From Malaya genurostris (lineage: Eukaryota > Arthropoda > Insecta > Diptera > Culicidae): 64,000 nucleotides of DNA. Numbering within the stretch: position 1 is the first letter of the stretch; the number at the start of each line of letters is the position of its first letter. Positions 33,575 to 46,076 of the stretch are shown one piece after another. The notes beneath the pieces are model-generated. The model did not search any database. It was not told the origin of the DNA and saw nothing but the letters and a program-made list of their open reading frames with translations. The stretch covers positions 124,952,150 to 125,016,149 of the forward strand of contig NC_080570.1 of NCBI RefSeq assembly GCF_030247185.1, given 5' to 3'. A program made the translations under genes and the position numbers.

Positions 33575-34500
33575 TTAAATATAACCCGCATTAACAAAAC
33601 AGAAGATTAAGCTTCCTCTCCACTCAATATGTCCGCAATTTGCATTTAGGACCGCTTCTAGACGACGCCTGAAGTTTTTGCAGACCTTGGCGATATAATC
33701 TGATGCCATTTCTCTCCAATGCTTCGTTGTGAAGGTCCGTAAAGAGATCAAATTCGAGTGAGGATGTTCACATATATACACGTGCTTCAATATTCACCAA
33801 TACCCTGCATTCCAGAGGATTTAAGTCAGACGAGCTAGGCATGTTGTCCATCAACCATATTTGTGTTTTCTTCGTCCCCTCTTTCTGGAACACAATATTT
33901 GCATTCTTCCTGTAGGTCGATGTAATCCAAGGCATCCAAGCATGATCCTTAAGAATTCCGAAGTACTCATATGTGTTAACTTTCAGGACGTCATTTTTTT
34001 GGCCATCGGAAGCAATCAATCCAAACACCATCACTCCAGCTGGATGCTTGGTCCGAAACATGAATTTGATGTAGTCAGGTACATCAGATGCTTCCTTCGA
34101 ATTTATATACCGGTTGGTGTGTATGAATGACGCGAATGACGTAGGACCTCTTCTTCAGATTACTAAACAGTTTCTTGCTTCGCTCCACCCTAGTTGCTTA
34201 AATTCTGTCAGTAATCAAATGTCTTTTAACTCGAGCTCTAGATTCTCTGATACATTAGCCTGCTTTGCCATTTTTTCTCGTGCTCCGAACCGGATTACGA
34301 GTTACTTTCATATTAATGGATTGTATCAACCCTGGCGTTCTCACAAATCGCTTCCGACTACTTCTACGATTTCTTGGTACTGGTGGGGGGAGTCCAACTG
34401 ATGCCCTCAGCCGAAACACTGTAGCCCTTGAACATTTTACAAGAGTCATGATATCTGTAACTGACTTCTGGGCGTGAAGTTTTCTAAGGATGTCGTACAT
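33575..34500 (-). pseudogene. Tc1/mariner-type transposase remnant
   Basis: Minus-strand fragments in three ORFs make one decayed protein. An N-terminal helix-turn-helix reads VTDIMTLVKCSRATVFRLRA with RNPVRSTRK. The middle has KHPAGVMVFGLIASDG and DHAWMPWITSTY. The C-terminal part has SSSDLNPLE, WREMASDYIAKVCKNFRRRL and NANCGHIE. The block carrying the first catalytic Asp is absent. The second-Asp region reads FQKEGTKKT (acidic residue lost), and the third motif is altered from the usual PDLNPLDY. Frameshifts and deletions separate the parts. It is clearly inactive. TIRs could not be located. It may belong to the DDxD maT-like group. Confidence 0.8.
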
Positions 34501-36539
34501 TTTTCAAAACATGTTCCTTAATAAAAACAAAATCAAATTTACCAATCTGTTTGTAAACAATAATTGACATCTGGAGCAAAATTTTGATTGACTTAAGTGG
34601 TAAGGTAGTATTAGTGAGATCCATAGAGATCCGACTTTTGGTTCCAGAGTTACAAGCATGAAAAATTGAATCCATGAATGCAAACTTATGTTCAAATGAA
34701 GTATTGGGCAATAAGTGAACAAACATCAATTTGATGAGTTATAGAAAAAGCATATTCCTTAACACTGATTGCTGAATTCTTGTAACTTTGTTGTTGGTTG
34801 GAAGCTACTATCTATCGGTCTTGGTTTTCAGTTCCGAAAGAACGAAAAGTAGATGCGTTGCGTTGTGATGATGGTTTTGGCGAATTTCTCACTCATAATA
34901 TCAGCAAAATAGAAGAGTTGCTTAGGAAATAATATTGGGATTTTTATTTACCTCCAACTCAAACTGAACATTTCAACTGCTTGGTAGTCATGAACCATTG
35001 CTGGCCACCTCCAGCTCCATCGTTCACACGGAAAAATAACATATTGGTTTCAAAAACGAAATAAAAATTTGATCAATCTCACCAATTTCATTTCTGTCAA
35101 TCCGGAACTCCAACCAAAGATAAACTCAAGATAGAGTGGTCTGTGATTTTTTTTGTACGAGTACTGCAATCGTTTTCCATGTGTTAAGGACTTTGACAGT
35201 GGCGACTTGTTCTGTGACCACATCGCGGTTCTCCGCTGAACTGACAACAGTAATGTGGGACTGACAAACTGGTAGCACTGCTGAGCTACAACCACCATTT
35301 GTTTACTGAGCAAATGGCAAAGTCACAAGATCTGCGCTCGATGAAAGCATAGTGTGTTATTTTTTAGATATCTGCAGGCGACAAACAAACTGTTGTGATC
35401 TATTGTTTTAGAGAAACATAACTAAGACGGCTTGAAACAATCCAAACTTAAGTGTCCAAAGAAATAAAACTTGTGGTTACTATTTCACTAGTTGCAGAGT
35501 ATCTAAGCTTAAAACGAAGATCATCAGCCATGTATACGACCAGAGATGGCATTTCACTATCCAAGTAACAATTCGAATGCCTAATGGTTTTAATTATAAT
35601 TTATGGGAGTTTTGTAATTGAATTTTTAATCACTACCTGTTTTATGAAAACTATAATAAGTGTCTCTTTTTGACAAGTAAGGGTAGAGTGATACACCAGG
35701 GCGTAAGTTTCAATTGTACACTGTGGATACATTTGGTGTGCTCCACACAAAGAGAAAAGTGCACTTCTTCTCAGTGTCCATTAGACAGACTTTGAGTACG
35801 TGCTTGTGTTGAAAGAAGCTGGTGCGAGAGAATCACATTCTCTTCGGGCGCTTCTTGCTCTCACGTGCTCTCGCCTAAATACACCCAAGTGATCATTGGC
35901 GATTCAGTGGAGGAGGTAAAGGGAAATAAACAAACGCACTCATGATGCGTGCACACTTTACACAACAGTGATGTATATATGTAAAAGAGAAGAGCTCTCG
36001 TTGAAGTTGTCAATGCGAGGGGAGAAATTTCGCCTGCTCTTCGTCACACAGAAGAGATGGACATCTCTGTATACGACACAGGTAACGACATTCGAATCTC
36101 ACATGTCCACATGCAAAATAAGTTAAAATTCACTATTAAAAGATGCTCAATTTATAATACTTCCACTAAAATGTTAAAAAGCAATATTTTGAAAAATTTC
36201 GACGGAAGTGAAAATGTTCATGTAGCGTCATAAAATGCGCGCAAAATTTCATCCGCTTCAGTTGAACGAACCGTCGCACAAAGCATAACAAGTAAAACCG
36301 ACACATAGAAACCAGAACTTTTTTCAGTGATTGAGCGCAGTGGGCTTACCTCTCGTTATGTTGGCTTGTAAATAAGACTGGACGTAATGGATTTTTGAAT
36401 CTTTCACACTTTGAATATATTCTAATTCAATCGTTATTGTTAGTGATTACTCTTACACTAGAGCTATGAATCACGAGTAATTATGAATGACTAACATGAG
36501 GTTATATGTATAAGTATTGACTAACTTGCTAACCATATA
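34501..36539. other. unique-looking stretch, no gene seen
   Basis: No coding sequence is supported. GTATACGACCAGAGATGGCA near 35535 and AGAGATGGACATCTCTGTAT near 36053 share words in opposite orientation and may be ends of an unrecognised element. This is too weak to call. Confidence 0.35.
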
Positions 36540-37483
36540 CAGGGTCCGGCACTCGAAGTGTAACCAACTTCAGACCGCTCGCGCAGTTGACGCACGGGCA
36601 TCAGCTCTCTAGAAATTTGCTAAATGACAGTTCGGAGTTGTATTGTTTACAAGCGCAAGAAAGCATTTTGCCAAAAGTGAAATCGAAAAAAAAATCTTGA
36701 CTTGAGAGAGCGAAGGAGTTGCTTCGTTTGGACGAAAGCGGTCAATTTCCGAACATTGTATTATCAGACGAGAAAATTTTTCCAATTGAGCAATTCGTAA
36801 ACTCTCAAAACGATAGGGTTTACTTGACCGACCGTTCATACGAGAATTTGAGTCATCGATTGGCCACCAGGAGGCAGCACCCGCAATAGATAATGGTTTG
36901 GGCCGCTGTAACCGCAGATGGGCGCTCTCCAATCGTTTTCATCGAGCCTGGCGTCAAGGTAAATGCGACATATTATCGGGAAAGTATTCTGGAGGTTGCT
37001 TTGAAGCCGTGGGCAGACAAACATTTCGGTGGCAGACCATGGACTTTTCAGCAGAACTCGGCACCGTCTCACAAAGCTCGAGTGAACCAAGAATGGCTGA
37101 AAAACAACGTTCCGAACTTCATCACGTCCACACAATGGCTCTCGAATTCACCAGATGCGAATCCAATGGATTATTCTCTTTGGGCCATTTTGGAGAGCAA
37201 AGTCCGAACTAAGAGATACACCAGTCTCGAGGCGCTGAAAAAAGTTATTGTCCGCGAGTGGGCCAAAATACACCTGCAAGTCACATTCGGGCAGCTTGCG
37301 ATTCGTTTTTTGACCGTCTCAAGGCCATAGTCAAGGCAAAAGGTGGTCATATCGAGCAAAAGTGAATTGATTCTGAATTTTGTATTATTTTTACACATTT
37401 TGTACTTTGAATTAAGTAAAAGTAATTTTCCAAACTGAATTTATGGCCTTTTTAATTGGTTACACTTCGAGTGCCGGACCCTG
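36540..37483 (+). mobile_element. DD37D-type mariner, deleted copy
   Basis: A perfect 28-bp TIR starting CAGGGTCCGGCACTCGAAGT lies at 36540-36567 and inverted at 37456-37483. TA flanks it at 36538-36539 and 37484-37485. At 944 bp it is shorter than a full element of about 1.3 kb; the transposase N-terminus is missing. Perfect TIRs suggest fairly recent activity, driven in trans. Confidence 0.93.
36710..37365 (+). pseudogene. DD37D transposase, N-terminally deleted and inactivated
   Basis: The frame from 36710 reads AKELLRLDESGQFPN and VLSDEKIF (first Asp), then meets a TAG at 36887-36889. It continues MVWAAVTADGRSPIVFI, KPWADKHFGGRPWTFQQN, SPDANPMDYSLWAILESKVR. Exactly 37 residues separate the FQQ-N position from the Asp of PMDY, hence DD37D. 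The second catalytic Asp is changed to Asn. A one-base loss near 37270 shifts the tail; the original C-terminus ASHIRAACDSFFDRLK...GGHIEQK stops at 37365. The DNA-binding domain is deleted. No active enzyme can result. Confidence 0.9.
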
Positions 37484-37485
37484 TA

Positions 37486-37875
37486 TATACCTGAGTTTAG
37501 TAGCAAACATGGATTCTTCTTCAAAAGAACGATTGAAGACAAGAGAACATTCAAGTATTTTCTATATCTTTGCCAGCAGTTCACCAGGCCACATTGTTTG
37601 TATCACAGGTTAAATAAAAGTTATATTTTCAAATATTCTACATGCATGATAATACTTGGCTTGTATATTTATGACTTCTGGTCAGTCAGTAATTTTTACT
37701 TTTTTCGTTTTTTTTAACAATATCAAACTAACTAGAGATTATAAGAAGAGAAAGAATGTGAAATTATAGAGCCATAGTACTCAAGGAACGCCGCTTGCAC
37801 CCTGGGACGCATAGCCATACGCTACAACGTATTTGAAAATTCCAAGGCAAGATATTCAATGCAATAAAAAAAACC
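37486..37875. other. AT-rich spacer, nothing recognised
   Basis: No ORF above 60 codons with recognisable content and no terminal repeats were seen. Confidence 0.45.
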
Positions 37876-37879
37876 TAGA

Positions 37880-37985
37880 ACTGAAAGCAACAGCGGGGAC
37901 TTGAGCCGAGAAATATTAGATTGAAAGTATGTCCGTTATGCGACTGAGCCACAGAAGCACACATCTGCTTGATAGGTAAATGGAA
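37880..37985 (-). mobile_element. tRNA-derived SINE (family 2), stand-alone copy
   Basis: On the minus strand an A-box TGGCTCAGTCG (37941-37951) and a B-box GGCTCAAGTCC (37897-37907) follow AAGCAGATGTGTGCTTCTG. The body is followed by CGCTGTTGCTTTC and an A/T-rich tail. It aligns with the cores inside the TIR elements at 31216 and 56874, but no TIR is visible here. Confidence 0.55.
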
Positions 37986-37989
37986 TACA

Positions 37990-40900
37990 AATGAAATTGA
38001 AGTAGTCTTTAGTAACGGCACGGTATGTGCATTAGGTCACCTGTAAAATTCAAAATTTCTGTATGTGTAGTCGTGGTCATATAAACACTAAACAAGGAAT
38101 TCAAAGAGCTTACTTAGTAAGATACGTGTACTCGATTAGCGTCACCCGGTGGATATATGTACCCTTACTATAAAATCATTGCAGCTCCTTTCATACGATG
38201 TGCAATTGAATGCGCATTTTTCTAGTTACTGACGAATCGCCATGTTCAAGCTAACCATCATCAATTGATGCGTTGGCCCTGCTATAGTTGAAGAACTGGT
38301 TCGTCATCCTTAGCATGCAGATCCGTTCGGATGATTAGTCGCTGCTTAGTTATCTACTCAAATTTTTGTGGCCTATAGTAAAAAATAAAATTTAAACGAG
38401 TTGCCCGCAGCCGAGTCAAAAGAATTCTAGCAACCGGAATTTTTAAAGGGACATAACATTCACTCTTACGAACCTTGTACCGATCTCGAATAAGAGGGTC
38501 GGTTCTAGTAGGTTTCGGTAGACTGAAGATGTTCCAAGATTCGAGTTTCCAATCATTTTTCCTTAAACGTTTGGGATGCTTGATTTTCGATTGGTAGTTC
38601 TGTATGCCACTTTACCAGGGATACTCGATCGCACGATCCTTAGAGATGGCAAGACTAACAAGGTACTGCTTGTTTGAGCTGCATTCATGGGGGAAAAATC
38701 ACCAAAACAGTAGATTTTGCATTTCAAATTGCCAAATACATGTGCGATTATTCAATTGAACTCCGGATAAACAGAGAAAAAAGGAACATTCAAAATAAAT
38801 TTGAAATTTAATAACAAAACTCAATCCATCCTGATGATGGTTCTCGCAAGCTCGATGAGACCACATTCAATAGATTATGCAATTCTATGACGACGAGCAT
38901 TCGACAGCCGGAAAAAAATAAACGAAATAGCCGATTCCATCTGTATCACGGCTGCTACTGAATTGGATTTGTGCCGCCTGTCGGTCGTTCGGTTTCCAAC
39001 CATATTTAGATGCATGAATGGACACTCGGAGAAAACGCATGAATGAACCGGGTCCGTATATTCACCGGGCAAAATCGGTCCGCCGGACAGTTCGACAGTT
39101 ACCGACCGAAAAGGAGCACAATTTTGAACACGGGGAATCTTCCCCACAACTGCTCCCCAAAAACCCAATTTGGTCACCCACCCATCGAAACGAAAATGGA
39201 ACCGATCCTGGGTTTTGCTGGTTTAGCTGATTGTGGGACAGCAGCGCGCGGTTCGAGACTCGAACCGGGTCCAAGCAGCAGTGCGATTATGCTGATGAAT
39301 GCCCCCACCCCGAAAAATGATGGCGGGGCAATTTGAAGCCAAATACATTGGTTTTGGTTATTTTCGAAATTGAACGATGGTCGAATGTCAAAATGATTGG
39401 CCTTTTGCTACGGAATTCGAGTCCTTTCGTGTAAGTGACGCGAATTATGAGTTCCATCACATCACGGAATCACGTTCGTTCGTTCCTTTTTCATTACGCA
39501 CGTAGTGAATGAAATGTGCTTCCGAAAGTGGCTCTGAAAATTCCCCTCCCCTTGAAAACATGGAACGTTTCGGACCGGGCGTAATGCGCACCCCTTGTTG
39601 TTTATTACATTTCATTGTAAAATTGTTCATAAATTAAATCCCCACGAGGCGTTTCGAGCCGAAATGTTTCCCGTTTTAGTACCGAGAAAATACACCGCAC
39701 GGTAAATCCGGTGAAAATGGTAGCTCTTTTTCTCTGCACCCCAAAAGACGCAATTTTCTTTCTTGGCTCTTTTACGATGCAGTTTTCCACGAAAACCATC
39801 TTCTTTCTTCTATTTTCGGTGTGCTGTTTCATTGTGTGTGTGTGTGTGTGTCGTTATGGCATATAAAGTGCAAAATAAGATTGCGGTAGCTATTCAAGCT
39901 TAAGATATGGATGAAAAAGGACGAAACAAAGGGCCGAAAATTAATGACAACATCATGCCTCAGCAGAATCGCAGCAGGCCAAGGATACTCGAAGGGGAAG
40001 AGACATTACACACGCACACAGATAGGCACACTGGAGTTCCCGTTACAAAGTGGCAAGGAGGAGGAAACATGAACACAATGTACGGCAATTATCGGTTTAC
40101 ATCTACTGTCGGTCGGTGGAAGGAAGGAAGAGGCAGGAGGTAGAAGGTAGAAGACTGCTCTACAAAACAACAGGTCCCACGGGGTCCATCAAAGATGATA
40201 AATAGTGCTGCAATTTGGTATGGTTTTCGGCTTTCGACCGCTGTTATCGCATTAGCGTCGAAATGTCGAGGGGTGGTTTTTTTTTTCAGTCTACCCGTCC
40301 AGCGCTTGCAGCAAGTAATTTTCGATTTCTGAAGGAAACATCTTTTGACTGGTGCAAGTGATGAATACCGATGAGGTACCGACTGTAAAGGTTTTTACAG
40401 GGTGGCTCCTTGTCTAATTCAAGTTTTGGATTTTTTTTCATTCAAGATTTTTTCTAATTTTTCGTTCTGGAAAGACGACCATCGGTAGTCTATATAAAGA
40501 TTGTTTAGTTAAAAAAGGTGGGCGCATTTGGATTCTGAAAAAATTACCATTTCTTCATCTTTCAATACAGTTAATAATTATTTTCACGAGCAAAATTCCG
40601 AACAAATCCGTTGCCTCTCGTTTGTCGAACGGCGCACAAAGTAAATCTGTCACTTGCTAGTGTGCCCTTCCCTACAGTGCGAACGTTCCGCACCGAGTCG
40701 TAACGCCCATGAAGTCGGATGTCGTATGGATTAGTGACGAAACTTATTCTGATTGAAAATCGATTTTATAAAATCAAAATTATGTACCTGAGGAAATCCT
40801 ATTAACTCTTTGCTTGATTCTATGTGGAGACACTGAAAATGGTTAGGAACTATATGATTTGACCGTAATTGCGGATGATAACGCTATCATTTATGGCCCT

Positions 40901-41520
40901 TAGAACTTTCAATTTTTTTATGTATGTTCTCCGTTGTGTTCGTTCATACATTGATGAATTTTCCGTACTTGCTTGAAACGACAGCCGGACTACAAACACT
41001 GTTCGAAACATTTTTCTCAAATGAGATGCAGCCAAATGTTAGCTTTATTTACGCTCGTTTGGTCGAATTTCGCAGAGCGCAAAAGTGAACCATGCTAATC
41101 AAATTTTACTAGATTTGCTCTAAACTGATAATTTTTACCTTGGATTTGCAAAGAAGTAATCTTAATAGATCTTTAGATAAAATGAAGAGCCAATGGAACG
41201 GCTGATTTTGTATGACATTCCTCAGCTTTGTGCATTTTTCGTTGTTTTTTTTTCTTCAATGCAAAAGACCAGCAGGTGGATGACGTAATCGTTCTTGTTT
41301 GAAGCGAAGCTCACACGACAAAAATCCAACAACGGATATGCTCACAGAAGAACTAGTTGTTTTTTTTTCGCATTTAGACTTGAAGAACGGAGCCTCATAT
41401 TAGCCAGCTGAATAATGTCGGGTGAAGTTCCACTATTTCGACGTAGATGGCAACCTGCGCACTCAATGTGTCTCTGTTCATGGATTATCATCGGCTGAAA
41501 CTAGCAAACGTTCAACAGGG
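37990..41520. other. long stretch without recognised genes
   Basis: AT-rich at both ends and more CpG-rich at about 38.9-40.2 kb. A TG dinucleotide run lies at 39833-39851. CAGGGTGGCTCC at about 40399 resembles the start of the mariner at 41525, but no partner end was found. ORFs of up to about 100 codons (38875-39336, 39907-40143) have no recognisable motif. Confidence 0.4.
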
Positions 41521-41626
41521 TCTACAGGGTGGCCCATCTAAAGTGGAAACATCGAGCAATCCAATAACTTTTTTCAGAATTGTCAGATCGACCGCGTTGA
41601 AAGCGTCATTCCAAGACAATTTTACC

Positions 41627-41752
41627 ATGGAACAGTACTTGGAACCAAAAGAACGCACTGAAATCGTTCTGGTTTACACTCGAAATACCTTCTCAATTGT
41701 GAAAACCGATTGTGAATTATGCGTTTCGTGTTACGTCAAATGGATGCGTTAA
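41627..41752 (+). pseudogene. N-terminus of the outer mariner transposase
   Basis: ATG in an ACCATGG context at 41627 opens MEQYLEPKERTEIVLVYTRN, then TFSIVKTDCEL. This is the start of the helix-turn-helix domain of an IS630/Tc1-mariner-type transposase. The frame continues about 41 residues to a stop at 41752. It lies about 100 bp inside the left TIR, as expected. The rest was lost, or displaced beyond the Juan-like insertion. Confidence 0.6.
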
Positions 41753-42639
41753 CTATCATAACTGTCGGTTCTATGCCACTGAAAACTCTCAGTTAATTGA
41801 AGAACAACCTCTATACGACCAAAGAGTTACAATTTGATGTGATGTTTGTGTGGGAATGATGATAAGTCTCTAAAAATTTTAAACGCTCGTTCGCTTAGAC
41901 AACAAGTCAAATCACCGACCTTAAATTTACAGAACATACCTGAAAATCAAAAAACCGTTATAAATGCCACGCCTAATTCTTCTAAGGCACTGATTTCTTC
42001 GAATTTAAAACAAAACACAGGTATGCCTGTTACATTTGTTTTATTGATTTCGAAGTTTTTAAAAACATACAAACGCGTGTTACTTCGACGAGACCTGCGA
42101 ACTTAATGAATGTCGTTCGTTTTATTTAGCGTAATTTAACCTAACTTCTGGAATCTAACTGCTGACCAAGCTACTCGTGACCGGGTGTCGCTGATGTTGT
42201 AGTCGTCCGGTGTTGCTGATCGGGTTATTATCGACTGCGTTCAAAACCGCTTGCAAGGCAGATTCCGAATTGTACATGCATTTAGGTTGTGTTGAATTCC
42301 GTTCGGTTAACTTGCCTTCCTATTCGTCTACTAACGAAAACAATTTAATGACAGGTAGATCGACCTCGTCGTCATCTTCCTCTAATGTCAGTTACGCTAG
42401 CGTAACAGGTAGAAATCTAACATTTAATTCTTCTAATATAAATAATCAAAACACAGGAACGCCTTGCAGTTCATCTTCTAACGAAAACAATTTATTAATA
42501 GGTAGATCGGCCATATCATCTTCTTCTAATGGCAGCCTACCTACAAGATCGACTTTTTCAAATGATCATCCGAATGAATTCGACTTCATCACTTTTTGAA
42601 GCATTTCGAATCGGATGGAAATTTGCAAATAATATTATA

Positions 42640-43500
42640 ATGAATTTAAAATTTAACAGTGATTTAAATAATTATTTGAATATTTTAAATTGGAATGCTC
42701 GATCTTTGAAATCGAGTGAAGATGAATTTTATAATTTTCTCAAAGTTCACAAAATTCATATTGCCATTGTGACAGAAACTTTTCTTAAACCAAATGTAAA
42801 ATTGAAAAGTAATCCACATTATGTGGTTCATCGATTTGACAGGTTTACTGGAATAGGTGGTGGAGTTGCCATTTTTGTCAAACGGCAAATTGAACATCGA
42901 ATTTTACCTTCTTTCAATACTAAAGTTATTGGAAGCTTGGGAATCGAAGTTGAAACCATTCATGGAATTTATTTCATCGTTGAAACATATTTGCCATTCC
43001 AATGCACCGGCGAACAATTAAATTTCTTTGAAGTCTATTTGTAAAACTCACAAGATACCGATCAAAATTTTTCGTAATAGGGGACTTAAATGCTAAGCAT
43101 GTCCAGTGGAATTGTAGGCAAAATAACAGTAATAGTAAAATACTTCATAATCAACTCTCAGCTGGTTACTTCACAGTTCTTCATCCCAGTAATCCGACTT
43201 GTTTCTCTTCCGTGAAAAACCCGTCTGCAATTAATCTGGTTCTAACAGATCAAAGTCACATTTGTAGTGAACCGATTACACATGCTGACTTTGACTCAGA
43301 TCATCTTCCTGTAACACTTTCCAACGAAGCTATAATTAATCCAATTAGTTCTATTTTCAACTATCATAGAGCTAATTGGTTGGATTACAGATCTCACATT
43401 GAAAATCATGTGGATCATGAAACTATTTTAGAAAATTCTGCGGACATTGATAATTTGAATCATTATATTATCGAGTCTTTCAGTTCCCAAAGCTCAAAGT
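42640..43500 (+). pseudogene. Juan-like ORF2, apurinic-type endonuclease domain
   Basis: ATG 42640 starts MNLKFNSDLNNYLNILNWNA, then RSLKSSEDEFYNFL, AIVTETFLKP (catalytic Glu region) and RFTGIGGGVAIFVK. These are standard blocks of the APE-like endonuclease that nicks target DNA. A frameshift near 43040 moves to the frame reading FFVIGDLNAKHVQWNC (43058 onward), SSVKNPSAINLVLTDQ and FDSDHLPVTL (the SDH motif). The domain is therefore complete in order but split over two frames. A second shift near 43495 leads into the reverse-transcriptase frame. Confidence 0.87.
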
Positions 43501-44642
43501 AAATTAAATTCTCCTATCATCGATGACAATCTTCAACTGCTCATTCGGTTGAAGAATGTTCGTCGACGACAATATCAACGTTCTCGTGATCCTGCTATGA
43601 AAAACATAGTTAAGGATTTACAAAAAGAAATTAAACATAGATTTACTCCTTTGCGGAATGAAAATTTCGCTAAAGAAGTTGAACAAATTAAACCATATTC
43701 TAAACCTTTCTGGAAACTTTCTAAGGTTCTTAAGAAACCTCAGAAACCAATTCTTGCTCTCAAGGAAGGAAATCAAATACTTCTTACGAATGGCGAAAAT
43801 GCTCAAACACTTGCTGAGCAGTTCGAGAGTGTCCACAATTTTAATTTGAACGTTGTGAGTCCTATTGAAAATGAAGACTCACTGAAATATGATCATATTT
43901 CAACCCAAGTGTTATCACAAGATGACATTATTGAGACGAATTTTGATGAAATTAAATCAATTATTAGGAAAATCAAAAACATGAAGGCTCCTGGTAACGA
44001 TGGAATTTTTAATATTCTTATTAAAAATCTTTCCGATGTTGCCTTGAGACTCCTGGTTAAAATTTTCAACAAGTGTTTTTCATTAGCTTACTTCCCAAAA
44101 ACATGGAAAACCGCTAAAGTAATTCCTATCTTTAACCCTGATAAAAACCCAGTAGAAACATCAAGTTATCGACCAACTAGCTTACTTTCTTCTATCAGTA
44201 AACTTTTTGAAAAAATTATCTTGTTGAGAATGATGTCTCATATAAATGATAATTCGATTTTTTTACCAGAGCAGTTTGGATTTCGTCATGAACACTCAAC
44301 TAGGGGAAAGTCTTTTAAAGCGCCCCTGCTAGCCAAAATGCCCACTTTCCTTTCTTAAGCATTGAAGACTTTTCTGAACCAAAGTTTTATCACTAACACT
44401 ATCTTTTCGTAGGATCTTTCTGCTATGCAAGTTTGGTGGTTGTCGTTTGCAGGAAAGTATGGAAAAACTAAAAATTTCATTTGGTATCTTTTCGATGTAA
44501 AGTTTTGCTTCGACTAAATAGATGTTTTATCCACCATTTCTTTGACATACTGATTATCTCAAAACAGTAACTTTATGGACATTTCAAGAAGCATAATGCA
44601 TCATTGTTGTGGGATAAAATGTCTTTTGTTGTGTGTCATGCC

Positions 44643-46076
44643 CAGGCCCGTACCCAGGATTTCGTTTCCGGAGGGGCCCACAAATAAGAAATAATGCGTC
44701 TAAGCGATGATTCTTGTGCATTTAGTATTTTTTGCTTTATTTTTTATTGAATATTGAGTGCAAGTATGTAGCATTTTAAGTGAATATGTACTCACATATT
44801 TCGGATTGGACAATGAGAGATTTAAGCGAAAATTTCTATGTGTCAAAGGGAAGGGATCGATTTTTACATTTCTTCTAGTCCTAGTCCCATAGTTCGAATT
44901 CGATTTCTAGTTCTGGAAAAGCTGAGTGATGAGTATTTAAACCTTCAATTTCAATGGTGTGTTCTTATAAGCCACGATGCAAGAAGGAACAAATATTTCG
45001 AAACTATTCAGTAAGCTCTTCTAGTTTTGCAAAATTTGTTGGTTATTTGTCGAACAGATGGTCAAGCCGATTTTAACAAATTTATATTCAAATGAAGTGC
45101 CTTATAATACCACGTGATCCTATTTAATTTCATCGAGTCAACTTCCGTGTTTGGATCAGAGATGCCTGCAGATTTGTTTGTAAATCAGCAGATTTATAAA
45201 ATAAGCTGTAGACATGTTTCAGTTGCAGACTTTTTTGTAGACTTTTGAAATCACGTTTTTAGTAGACGTTTGTAAAAATTTTTAAAATTGCCGCGATATT
45301 TTTTTTTTGTTCGCTATACCAATTCCGTGCTTCATTCTTTGAAGAAAATTTGGAGTTCGCGGACTTTTTTTCGAGTTTAAATTTTTCAATATATTTGAAA
45401 TTTTTAGGGGAATATAGGCTTGAATACATTTGAAATTTTACAGGGTGATGAGTATAAAATTTAAATTCCTAATTGGGAGTGATGATGTAACAAAAGAAAA
45501 ATTTTTTTAGTAGCATTCAAAAACTTCAAAACGGAACTAACATAAATTTCTCAGAGCTCACACCGATTTTCAATCGCTCCAATAATTCACACTTATACTT
45601 ATATTAGCGAAATCGGTAATGTCCTGTCCATCATCATCAGCATAGGCGAACATGCTTCTGAAGTGTGCTCGCGTTCATCTTTTTTATCCTGAGTATGCAA
45701 GTGGAATATCCAGCGGCAGGACATCTTTTTCATTCGCAGAATCTTGCTAAAACTATGATATGTTTGCTCAGTACTAATCTTTATGGCACTTTCTGATCAT
45801 CCAGTACCATTTCCTTTAAGTTTGACATTGATTGTAATCACTGTGAAACCCGACTTTTGAGCCTCGAAAATAAATTCGATTGCAAAAAGAAGCGGGCTAT
45901 TTAAAACTGGTTGATAAAATCTTCTAATTAGCACATCTTGTTAGTTGATAACCAAAAAATTCATTTCTGTTCCTGATTCCGGAAATAAAAGTTAAAAATC
46001 CCAAAATGGAAATTACTTTACTTTGATTTCGGGAGGGGCCCGGGCCCCTTCGGCCCCCCCTCTGGGTACGTGCCTG
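44643..46076. mobile_element. hAT-like element with 8-bp duplication
   Basis: Terminal repeats CAGGCCCGTACCCAG and CTGGGTACGTGCCTG are inverted copies with one mismatch. GTCATGCC is duplicated at 44635-44642 and 46077-46084. Eight-base duplications are characteristic of hAT elements. Both ends have G/C runs (GGAGGGGCCC and GGGCCCCTTCGGCCCCCCC). The interior has no transposase ORF, so it is non-autonomous. Confidence 0.82.
45164..45265. repeat. CAGATTT-phrase dispersed repeat
   Basis: AGAGATGCCTGCAGATTTG, AATCAGCAGATTTATAAAAT, AGTTGCAGAC and GTAGACTTTTG repeat the theme seen at 25226. It lies inside the hAT-like element. Confidence 0.4.

Noticed and set aside
35535..36085. Possible TIR pair sharing AGAGATGG and GTATACGAC words.
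   Set aside because: The shared words are short and in inconsistent order, and no target duplication was found.
39907..40143. 78-codon ORF with His/Thr-rich stretch.
   Set aside because: The stretch comes from a short ACACGCACACAG run. There is no domain or gene context.
40399..40420. CAGGGTGGCTCC as a second mariner left end.
   Set aside because: It shares only about eight bases with the 41525 terminus and has no partner end or transposase scrap.
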